From positions 18,896,108-18,960,107 of the forward strand of contig NC_088717.1 of the NCBI RefSeq assembly GCF_963576615.1: a stretch of DNA of 64,000 bases, in the 5' to 3' direction. Each line of letters starts with the position of its first letter. Position 1 is the stretch's first letter. A program made the translations under genes and the position numbers. This DNA is from Watersipora subatra (Eukaryota > Bryozoa > Gymnolaemata > Cheilostomatida > Watersiporidae). Below, piece by piece: positions 1 to 10,634 of this stretch. The notes under the pieces were generated by a model that made no database searches, was not told the DNA's origin, and saw nothing but the letters and a program-made list of their open reading frames with translations.

Positions 1-613
1 TAGGCTGTTTAATGTACTGTACAGTACTCAATTTTCAATGTCAGTTCTTTTTCAATGTCCATACATGGCTCAGTCTGTATTAAACTGAACAATCAAAAGT
101 TGCCTGTCTACAGATATTTATTAATTACGACTTATCACTCTGAAGTATTGCCAGTTGACGAGTTTGACCAGTTGAAGTTGCCAGTTTGAGAGTTGTCTAA
201 TCTTAGGGAGAGAAAGTAAAAACCTATCCATGATGACCTTTTTGCCTTTTGAAGTTACAGACTGTTCAAGCTGTTCACGTGACCCAATACTTTCATATCA
301 GTTTTAGCGAGATTTATTGAAGGTTCACTATGCACTAAAGTTAAGGATTTCATCTCTAAATCTTTATATATCTGTATGTTTTGTCACTTGAGAAACTGGA
401 CCGAGGGGAGTGAGTGTAATCCTAAGCAAGTCTCATCATTGCGTTTCGAATGTTTACCTTTTTTGCAAGAGACAGACATGAAAGCGACTCATTGTATGGC
501 TATAGAGACAGAGACGATTGAGTGAAAATGATAGTTTTTTTTCATCTCCACTTTTAAATTTCTGCTCATGGATAACAATTAAATTTGTGTAATTTTTATA
601 TACTAATAATCAG

Positions 614-700
614 AGAAGTGGTGGTTTAGTGGTCTAGAGCAACTGACTTACAAACAACAGATTGGGAGTTCAATTCCTAATAAAGGCTACTTGTGGTGAT
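614..700 (+). repeat. tRNA-derived SINE head
   Basis: The stretch contains an RNA polymerase III A-box-like motif (TGGTTTAGTGG) and, about 35 bases on, a B-box-like motif (AGTTCAATTCC), spaced as in a tRNA. It is not a functional tRNA because no full cloverleaf could be drawn. Related heads occur near 18.65 kb and 24.37 kb. The 3' limit is uncertain. Confidence 0.5.
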
Positions 701-870
701 GAGAATGACATCCAACCATGATTGCTCTCCGCAACTAGGCATGTCTCTGGGCATGTCTACAGTTGTTAATGTTCCTTTACCACTGGACTCAGATATGCCC
801 AGACAAGATCATAGAGACACTGTTTGCAGCAATGCTCTTAAGACATGCACAGCCTCTGCTCGCAGTAAGC

Positions 871-1180
871 TAAAGCCTGGTTTCCACATACGCCGCAAGC
901 ACCGGCGACGGCACCGCAGGGCTATCAGCGGTGAAATGTGAACCTACGTGCCGAGTACCGCTGGTAGTCGTCGGCGGTCAACGCAAGAGTTCAATGGTGT
1001 TCAACTTTCGCGAAGTGCCGCAAGGAAAGCCTTCCTAAAATGCTCTGTATGGCTGAAGTTCAGCATTTTTTAAGCGGAATGGCAAGAATGTGAACAGAAG
1101 CCGTCGAACCTAGCGCCGCAAGTGTTTTGCCGTTCGAGATTATCGCCGGGGTCTACCATTCTACATGGGAACCAGGTTTA
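871..1180. mobile_element. GC-rich MITE, copy 1 (TAAAGCCTGG termini)
   Basis: The 310-bp element starts TAAAGCCTGGTTTCC and ends in the complement, GGAACCAGGTTTA, giving inverted ends of about 19 bp. It is clearly more GC-rich than its surroundings (many GCCGC and CACCGCAG words). A second copy at 13,150-13,522 shares the ends and much of the interior. There is no coding capacity, so it is a non-autonomous DNA element. The target duplication was not resolved. Confidence 0.65.
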
Positions 1181-1202
1181 AGCAGACATTATACTTGATC
1201 CT

Positions 1203-1390
1203 CAGAGAGGGGGAGGGAGGGGGAGAGAGGGGGAGGGAGGTGGGGAAGGAGGAGGAAAAAGAGGGGGAGGGAGGGGAGAGGGAGGAGAGAGGGAGGGGGG
1301 AGGGAGGGGAAGGAGAGAGGGAGGGGGAAGGGGGAGGGGGGAGGGGCTGAGGGGGAGGGGGGAGAGGGGAGGGAGGAGGGAGGGTGCTCG
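1203..1390. repeat. Purine-only (GGGA)n low-complexity tract
   Basis: About 185 bases are almost purely G and A on the plus strand, built from GGGA, GGGGGA and GAGA words with repeated runs of three or more G. Reading frames across it encode only simple Glu/Gly/Arg or Pro/Ser/Leu strings and are not genes. The G runs could form quadruplex or triplex structures. Confidence 0.85.
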
Positions 1391-2805
1391 CTCATACAGC
1401 CATTGGAACCATGGAATAGCTGACAAGTAGAGCTGGTGTAACAGTTAGAATGGGTATAGTACTAGTGGCTTATGCCGTGGGAGAAAATTAGTTTTTAAAG
1501 CTGTTTTGTTGAGTGCATGCCAGTTTTACTTGCACTCACAATTGAAAGATCAAATTATCAGTTGCCAAGACAAATAATAAAAACAAGGAACTATTAATGA
1601 TGTTATTGCGATTCTGATTCTGAAACCTATCGACTAACAAGTCCAGATTTTTGACAAACAATAGTTGATATTTATCTTTATCACTTTGAAGCCGTAACCT
1701 TGTATACACAAACAACTCCCGTGATCCTAAACCATGTTGACAGCTTTTGCAAATGTGAAAGCATTTCGAACAGCAAAACTCCTTGTTAACTGAATATCAT
1801 ATTGAAGCCTCAATCCTGTAGAACTCAATGAAACATACAAAAATCAAATAGGGTAATTTTTTCACCCTCTTTCAAAGAAGTGATGCTTGAAAGGTAACTG
1901 AAGAAACATAATGATTGCAGTTCCCAGAGTCTAGTAAAGTTTGCATATTTGTTATGAACAGAAAATACATAGTTATAGTGTAAAGCTCTCGTTGCTGAGG
2001 ATAAAAGACTTTCTAGCGTTGTCTCTTTTTGATCCTCATTACTAAGAATTTAATCAGTCTGTCATTAGATACTATTGTTCTGTCGGCAGCCATTTTTCAT
2101 TTCTCGGTTGGTTAATAGCACCCTCAGTATTTTGACGATACCTTAAGAACCAATGAGCCAATAAACTTAAAATCTTGAAACTTGGTATCATACAGAAACC
2201 TTATACCGCATCAAGCAACCAAAATTTTTTAGTATTATGCAAACCGGAAGTACAAAAAAAACCTAGCAAAACTCTGAAGCCGAGTTTACTCTGTCGTAGG
2301 ATCCCGTAGGAAAACAACTCTCAGAATTCCTCCAGAGCGAGGCTTGAGAGTGTTAAGAGTAACTCTGACGCTAGCTATATAGCTATATACAGTTTTCTAT
2401 ATTTGTGGCACTGCCAGGAATCTGCTAGTAAGCTCACTACGAAAAACCAAAATGAACAGCTGACAGTTTTGTGAAATGGCTTTTCCGAGTCAAAATGATT
2501 GCAATTATGTTTTGTTCAAACAAAAATTGGTATCTCCCTGAATTTTTGAAACCTTGCCATACATGCAGAGAATGACTATGAAATGCTAACTAATATACAT
2601 GTATGTTGTGATCTGATAATCGTTCAGCAATTCTAGTGTATTAAACTTTGACCTCTGTTGATTACACAATTGACTAATAAGCCAGAGCAACTGTCCCTAA
2701 CTCATGCCGGTATATATGTTATGTAATATGTTGTTTTCAAGCATGAGACTACTTTGATGCCTCAAATGTAAATGCTTCTTTTGAAAAGTGAAATTTTGTT
2801 TCATA
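1391..2805. other. No recognised feature
   Basis: AT-rich sequence with no long reading frame and no repeat I could match elsewhere in the window. Confidence 0.5.
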
Positions 2806-2807
2806 AT

Positions 2808-3177
2808 TACTGTTTCCATGACGTGCATCATGGGCAAGTTGCGTTAGTTTTTAAATATTTTTATGGACATTCGCATGATGCGCATTGACTTCGGTGCCTT
2901 GTTAAAAAAAGGTAAGGAATTGTACGCTATAAGTTAATAATTAGCGATCTATGTGTTAGCGACGCAAAGATGTAAAACTCGATCGAGAAAGGACGAACGG
3001 AAGTATAGAAAATGTTTCAAATTGAATAGCTGGCACGGTATTTCAATGCGCATCATTCGCAAGTGCTGTTTCCATTATTCGCGAGCATGATGGATTTGAT
3101 AAAGTTTTTGCAAATCGCAAAACTCACTTAGCTTGATCGGTTAATTAGTGCATCATGCACGCCATGGAAACATAGTG
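2808..3177. mobile_element. MITE with CACTATGTTTCCATG-type ends, copy 1
   Basis: The left end reads ACTGTTTCCATGACGTGCAT and the right end GCATGCACGCCATGGAAACA-like on the complement, an inverted repeat of about 28 bp. The interior repeats words such as GCGCATCATTCGCAAG. A related element lies at about 26,158-26,632. No coding capacity was seen. Confidence 0.6.
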
Positions 3178-3278
3178 AATGCATGGTGTTTGTGTTGACC
3201 TTGCTTTGTTTGGTGAAAGATAGAACTAAAGTGCATGGTATTTACAGCTTTAGCTGAATTGAGACAATTTTATTGGTT

Positions 3279-3410
3279 AAAGGTTGATTTGCAACAAAAT
3301 TCACATTGCAGTTATTTGGTATCAAAATATTCACCATGTCTTACTCTGTTGTGTTGTAGGTGCAAAATATGTGGAAATGGGATTACAAGCTCTTAAAAGC
3401 TAAAAAACGA
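3279..3410 (+). repeat. Solo arm of the long-armed foldback element
   Basis: About 130 bp are nearly the same as the left arm of the foldback element at 58,864-59,748. Shared words include CACCATGTCTTACTCTGTTG and GGGATTACAAGCTCTTAAAA. No inverted partner follows, so this is a truncated or solo copy. Confidence 0.75.
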
Positions 3411-6400
3411 ATAGTTAATCGCTGCCAAACGCAGATCACCTCAAACATCAAAAACAATCGTAACTGATAGGAAAATACCGATACTTTCTGATAACAACTA
3501 TGAAAAACTTGTGATAATTTATCTGTATTTTACATACTGTTTAGAGTGACTGTTTTCTCAAAAGACCTAAGAAATGAACTGAATTGTTTGTTAGATGTTA
3601 TGTATGGGCAGTAGGTTTTAGTTAAAAGCACTTAAAACAGTAAAAACTTCCAACCAGCATTTCATCAGTAAACAAAAATCCAGGCAAATCAATTTCTTAG
3701 AAGCACTAAAGCTAAACGTGATGTCACAACGCATGAACTGATAAATATGTATCAGCTCAACTCCCAGCAGACTGTCTTTAGGCTCAGAGTTCAAGAAACA
3801 GAGCAAAGGGTTGTATCTGCAGCCTTTGATGGGTAAATATTTATGTGTCTTTCGATATACACTTTTGAGAAGAACTCCAGATGACCGCTTGTCATAACAG
3901 CTGTTTATAAAAGTTATGTTGGACCATGTTTCATAACCAACTGCTAAGCATGGGAATTGTCTGCCCCACTTCTGTAGCTAGACACTATATACAGCAAATT
4001 TTTACTAAAAATGATTTTAGAAAATTATAAAACAGCTATCAATTCTACACAATCCCTGATATCATGTGGAGATTATTATCAAGTTGAACACATTATTACT
4101 ACTTTGCATTATAATTGTGGTAATTACAGTATTTTGTTATCTACTAGTGTATTTCAGACTAACTTAGCTAAATGCCTAATATTATGCCTCGTCTCCAAAG
4201 TTACTATCTTATGATTGGTTGGCATATTGAATTACATGCTTGTCTTCCTTTCAGAGAACTGACAACAATGGATACTATAGAAGAAAAAGGAAGCATGACC
4301 GACTGACAGATCAACTGTGTTAATACTAGCAGTTGATCAGGCAGTTGGTCAGTCTTCATTTCAGTAAAATGATATTAATTAAATTTGTTATTACATTTGA
4401 ATCTTTTGAGTTTTGTTTTAATTTAAAGAAAACCATTTTTAAATTAAGGAAATATTTTATCGCTAATATTTTGTGACTACCATAAAACAAACATCAGACT
4501 TCCGATTTTTTTGTACTTGATTATACCAGGGCGAAATCCTGGTATTAAGGTTTCAGAAACTAAAATATACACAACATTTCCATTTTCACAGAAATTGCTG
4601 TTTTTTGCATTAGGGATGTTCCAAACAAAGCATTCGGCTGCTGATGATGTAACGCTATTACCATTCAATTAACTGATCAAACGTGACAGCTGACAAGCAC
4701 CTGCTGCCGCTACTAAGCCTATAATTGATTCCTGATGAATGGATAGACCACAAAAGTTTTTATAGTTATGAGGAGTTTTTTTGATGCTGCCAGAGGTCAA
4801 GAGATCACTATGGTATATCAATATACTGACCAGTAAAGTTACTTTCAAATGTTTGATCATGTGAGTATCACCAGAGGTTCTTGTGAGAAACAATCTTATA
4901 TGGAGTCTGTATAATAAGGCTAAATAAACATATCTTGTAACTTTGCTTTTAGTAAGGTCAAAAACAAAAAATAAAATATTGTTCTTAACATTAATGTTAC
5001 ACCTATGGAAACAATCTCACAAACCATTTAGATCTTGGGCTATAACAAATATGTAAATTTCACAAGTGCCAGTTTGGTGTCATTGTTAATCTGAAAGTTT
5101 TTTTTTGTGAAACTAGATTGCAGGTGCACACGATGTATAGTTTGTACATCATAGTGAGCCAATAGAATATTTATACTCAAGTAGCCATTGTCAATAAATT
5201 ATTAATTGTTCATTTCTTTTTAAAAACAAATTATAGCCCTAAAAGACATACCAATGAAAATGGCCATTTGATGACACTAAGGGTGTTTTCCAATTTTCTA
5301 TTCTTAGCTGCGTGGCATTTGAACTCCAAACACTAACTCATCAGAATTGTGAGGGCATTATGGTAGCTTTTGCAAATATTTAAGTATATACAATCAAGAA
5401 GTAGCAACCTAGTTGGAGAGGGTCAGCCGACTTTGTCGATGCACCAAAAAAGCCTTAGCCTGAGAGCTTGGTAAATAGTTGAATTTTTTTTAGTCTATGA
5501 TAACTGAACAGTTGCTTTATAGCAAATGTACATTAACTGGGTATTTATCGCGTATCAAAGAAGTTGTGCAAAGGGAATAACTCCAAGTTTTTTTATATGT
5601 GTAAAGAAATCACATAGAATTGTCATTGAGTGGTATAAGCATTTTCTTAGAGACAAGAAACCGTTTAAATGTAATATCTGTGTTATTACTTGCCGAGAAT
5701 CTTACTGTGTTATTTATTAGCTTCATCTGGATATGTTATTGCCTTTATAAACAAGATATTAACATTACAGTGTTTAAACACCCAAACATGTTTTTGTGTA
5801 AAACCAGTACTTATTTAAAACACAGTCGAAACTGTCTGTTAAATACTTTAATCTAATCATCACAGATACAAAGAATTTTAAAGTGATTAAACACATGCCT
5901 ATTAATACACTATTTAATTATGGATATGATATTATTTGTACCCCCCCCATCCCTGAAGGTACCCTAATAAATCAGACTTGTATAATCACAGAAAAACAGC
6001 TGCAATCTGTGATTGGTCAATTGAAAAATGATGTCAACCAGCCTGCTGATTATGGCAACTTATTTTTTTACAAATTTGACTTTATTAGCAAACAATTTGA
6101 AAATTCAAAATCTCTTGTCATGGCGTTTTCACAACAAAATCTGCTAAAATTTTAAAAATAAACACCGTGAATATCAGTCGAGATATGGTTTAATACATTC
6201 AGAGCTTATCTAGCATGTGCAGGTAATTCTCTTCATACAAGCTTCGTCAAAACCACCATATGCCGAATTAAGTTTTTGTATAAGAATATGCTTTGTAGTA
6301 TTTAATTCATTCTACAAACCAAACTTAAAGAGAAAACTCTTGTTGATTACATATAACACTAAGATACATGCTTTATATATGAAACTATGTAAAAAAGTTA

Positions 6401-6730
6401 TGGGTAAAGACTCAAACTACGTATCAACAAACTAATTTGATAAATACATGTAAATAATAAATCCCACTTATTCATTGTATGTGCGTGCGTGTCTATGCAT
6501 TTCCATATTTTTTGGTAAGTTCGTGTAAACTTCACACGTACGTGTACATATAACTAAACATATAGGTGTGAAATTACACATATGTTCAGTGCCTACCGCC
6601 TACAAAAATATTTTGTTTCAAACCACTGTCTGGTTCCTGTGAACCAGCCTTTTACACACCTACCAGTCGGCTATCTCAATCAAAATTGAAAAAATTCCAG
6701 TCATCGCCAGGCTTACTGCTAGTAATAATA
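3411..6730. other. AT-rich intergenic DNA without a gene
   Basis: Only short, compositionally biased reading frames are present, with no protein-family motif. An imperfect hairpin (arms around GATCAACTG and CAGTTGATC, 4,296-4,352) is the only structure noted. Confidence 0.5.
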
Positions 6731-6800
6731 TTTACTATAATAAGATCAGTGTTTGTTTGTCTGTCCGTTCGTCCGAAGCCATGCTAAGAATGTTCGGACA
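6731..6800 (-). repeat. SINE 3' tail, minus orientation
   Basis: The sequence TTTACTATAATAAGATCAGT followed by GTCTGTCCGTTCGTCCGAAG matches, in reverse, the tail shared by the tRNA-derived SINEs in this window (GGACAGACA...TTATTATAGTAAAG). The tRNA head is not recognisable here. Confidence 0.55.
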
Positions 6801-9800
6801 AAATTACCTTACACAAAAATCAAACTCTAACAGCCGCACCAATCAACATCTTTCCACATGTAAGAATAACTGTGCACATAGTTATTACCCGTGATGATCT
6901 CTAACAGCACACCAGACTGCCTGGATACTAGTAGCTAATAAAAAAGAGTTATTTTCATTGTTCCTTTATGTTCTCGACACACAGGAGTAAATGCGTAAGA
7001 TCAACAATGTGTAGGTTTGAATGCAGAGGAGGTCATAAAGGTGATAAACTCTATTATAAACAAGGAAAAGTCTTAACCACTTTTGCTGATATAGATTATA
7101 TTATTTTTATACTTCAATTTTCACTTAGGTAATTTTTCACTTTTATTTGTTATTTTTTTATTTGTGAAATGGCAATGTCACAAACTTTAATTGCCATATT
7201 TTTTAAGCTAATTTTGAAATGAGCCAAATATTTGCTCTCATTTGATGTCTTAGTTGAAAAAACACAGATCTTGAGGTGATCATTAGTTGAGCTCTAAATT
7301 GATAGATGTGCAAAATGGTTAAAATCTATCAGAATGCCTACCAATCAGTAGATGAAATTTTTGTTTATTGAAAAGAAAAGTTAAACAGTTGCTGGTATTT
7401 CTGAGAGTATTGAGGGAAGTTGCACATTTCTTTTTTGTTTGTTGTTTTGGGCAACCAGAGTCTTGGCAAGCATTTTATTTGTGGATAGAGCAAATACTGT
7501 TGACTCATTTCCAGGCTATTATCAGCAGCATTTCTTTAGTACACAATGTAATAGAACCCTATTCACTTATGCTCAGCCAATTAGCATAAGCTAAATGACT
7601 TGGCGATGCATTTTTGTATTTTAATAAAACGACATCTGACTGCTCCTGTGTCTAAGATATCGTAAACAATTCTTATATAAATTTCATCAACCCTTTGCCA
7701 GTGTTTTAGTTGAAGGAGTGAACATTTATGTCTGTTGATTGTTTTGGATTCTTTTTGAAAGTAAATATATACCAATTTAAATTTATTATAAATGTTTTAA
7801 AAAGTAAATTTTCTGATTTTCTGTACATATGTAGATATTGAAGGAATTTTGAAATACATGACAGCAAAAAAGCTCATTTAAATGCTAGCAATGATATTGC
7901 ACCACCATGCCAAATCAACTGGTGTGCTGCTGATAAGTCGGATAGAGTGCGGTTCACCATCGGGTAATACCACATCGCTTAGATAAACGGTGCTAGGTTT
8001 AACCCGGTCTAATTCTGCAGAACTCTCCGGCTTTGTCCCTGTTAAAAAGCTGGTTTGTCAATCAATTGAAAATCCAAATCTATGATACTAAACAATCCAC
8101 GCACATGCAGAGAGAGTGAATGTAATGCTTCTCAAGCTCAACTTTTCAACCAATTGTTAAAGAGGTTAAATTGAATGATAGGAGATAGAAGAGAGCTCAC
8201 TGAGAAGACTCACATGATCCGTAGGTGTGGCAGGTGTCAGAGAGCGGACACCACATACATGGCCAGCTAAAGTAGCCAGTCTGGCTTGTGCAGGTATAGC
8301 AGTCAGTCAGATCATAACAACCTCCATACACTGTGCCCAACAGTACCAACATGAGAAAACTGAAATATTAATAATCAACATTATATATATACTAAATATA
8401 AACATAATAAAATGAGGAGCGACGCCAGCTGTACACAATTAAAGAAAAAATTACAAATTTACACACTTACGCACGATTTCATGAATCTACACCACTTTGT
8501 GAAGTATAAACTGCCTCAATGAGTTGGCCAGCCGCTTTAGTTAACTCACTTTTCACAATAAGATGCTACTGAGGATTGAATGTTTATCAAAATCCTTGCA
8601 TTTTTATTCTAGTTTTTGGAAGGAAGGTGAAAATTTTCTGATACTTTTCAATCTAAAATACTTTTGAGAATCATTAAGTACTGGTAGATTAGTAATTATG
8701 TAATCCAACTAACCTCCCAATCAAAGGATATCTCTCCATAATTTCAGCACACGATCACGTCTTACTACTGCAGATGCCGACGTACAAATGACTGTAGACT
8801 AGCTTAGCTGCCAGTAATATAACACTGGTCAACACCTCGCTGTAATCTAATTGCTGACTCAATATGAATGAGCCCATACTGAGAGGGTCATGACAGTTAC
8901 AGGAATTCTGGGTAAACAGCCGAGCAATTGTTATACCAGACACGGCATTGATTGATTTGTGATCAGATAAAGGAGAGCACCAGGTCAGATAAGAGTAATC
9001 CCGCTTGTGTGTAAAAGAGATTTCATTCCATTTGAAATCAGCACCAGGTGACCATTAGTATTTCTGCAGACGGCATGAAGAAGTAAAAGCCAAATGTTAA
9101 TTCGTTGTGTTCATATATTTTACCAATACGTAAATTATATATGGCAAATACCATTCCATAACTTTAGACAAACTAAATAAATATCGGTGAGGAAAAAGCA
9201 AATGTAATAGCATTTAGCAGGTATATGCAGCAATTATTATTCTAGGTACAGCATTCGCCTCGTAGACACACTGATTGTATATACAAAAAAGCAAAGGTTA
9301 GACACGAATGCATTCTACACTAAAGACCATAAAATCCAACAAAGGTGAGACTACTTATATTAAATAAAGGAAACTAGAGCTCTCACTTGCTCCACACCCA
9401 GCACAAACAATGCATAGTCCTACATGTTTCTGCTGACAAAATCTAGCCTTAGAGCAATCCTTACGGCTAGCATAAATAGATTTAAGTTAATTCGAGGCAC
9501 ACTGAAAGTCCAACGCCAGAAACTGTCACAAAAGTGACAAATATTGAGTAAATAGCCCGAGGTTCTCTCATTTTCAAAGCGATACAGTTGTTAAAAATGA
9601 GCAGAGGGACGGCGTTTCAGTTTGCGTTCATTTTGTATGCATCTTCAAAAAACATGTTGAATGAGACTATCAAAAACTATAGTTCCCTAGATAAGACTAA
9701 ATAAGCTTGTACAACTAAATTCATCAAAGAAAAATGATAAAATGAAGGCAAGAGGCGGTACTTGCGTGGCTGACATTCCATCAACCAAAAATACTTCAGA

Positions 9801-10340
9801 AAAATAGGGTTGTGAAATTTGTAAGCATGATAAAAGAATTGACTACGTTAACTTGGATTTACTCTATGGTTCATTCTATTCTTAAATTTATAGTTAACTT
9901 CATGGCTGACTCTAATGTTAACTCTACGGTTAACTTCATGATCAGTGATTTTCCCATAGGTGAGTGTAGATGTGGTTGTAGATCTGGTTCGGGGTAAGTA
10001 GCTTTGACCTATCACGGGGTAAGTACTTTTGTAGAAGCAGCAAAGCAGGTATCGCTGTGCAGGCTCCCGGGTATTCTATGTACAATTGGTAGGAGCACTA
10101 ATACTGTCATTGCTGAGATCGTAGATGGCTACTCGCTGTAACAATGCCACAGAATTACTCCCACAGAATAACCCCATAGAACAGGCAGTTAGAAAGAATA
10201 TCGCTAGATACGACAATCAAACCACAATACAAAAAGGTTCCAAGTCCAAAAAAGTTTGCCCAGTACATTATAATTATTAAAAAATGAAAAGCTACACAAA
10301 AATACTTCAAGTCCATACTTCAATATGCATGTAGTCCAAG
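6801..10340. other. Intergenic DNA downstream of KDM6
   Basis: No gene was recognised. Around 7,925-8,080 there is a weak tRNA-like pattern (GATAAGTCGGATAGAGTGC, then GGTTTAACCC) that may be another SINE head, but no tail was found. The remainder is AT-rich. Confidence 0.45.
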
Positions 10341-10346
10341 TTTATT
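10341..10346 (-). terminator. Candidate KDM6 polyadenylation signal
   Basis: TTTATT on the plus strand is AATAAA on the minus strand, about 113 bases downstream of the KDM6 stop codon. It is the nearest canonical hexamer. Position alone supports it; no transcript end is known. Confidence 0.4.
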
Positions 10347-10458
10347 TTAGTTCAATAATTTTTAAGCTGTTCATTTAGTATCACAGGCTTCCAAGATCAT
10401 ACAAAGAATACATGTATATAATCAATAAACTTGCATGCCATACCTGAGCTGAAATTAC

Positions 10459-10634
10459 TCAAGTTTGAGCGCTTGTCTGATCCCGTGATTGAGAGTTGCT
10501 CTCTCGTGTGTTAAAGGATAGAATAGAGTTGACCACTTCAGTAGCATTGCTCTGTAGATGCAGCTCAATCGAATCATATTTTTGAGCGAGCTGGTCTGTC
10601 AAATTTTCTCGTAACACAACAAAACCATCCAGAG
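10459..10634 (-). CDS. KDM6: KDM6 coding exon 24 (C-terminus, stop)
   Basis: The exon encodes [20 protein letters not shown], matching the NFVVLEQY segment at the UTX C-terminus, then a divergent Ser/Thr/Gln-rich tail and TGA. Confidence 0.92.

Noticed and set aside
614..700. A functional tRNA gene
   Set aside because: A and B boxes are present but a full cloverleaf with paired acceptor stem could not be drawn; related copies have SINE tails.
1165..1426. Reading frames rich in Glu/Gly/Arg or Pro/Ser/Leu
   Set aside because: Produced by the purine-only tract; no stop codons can arise easily there.
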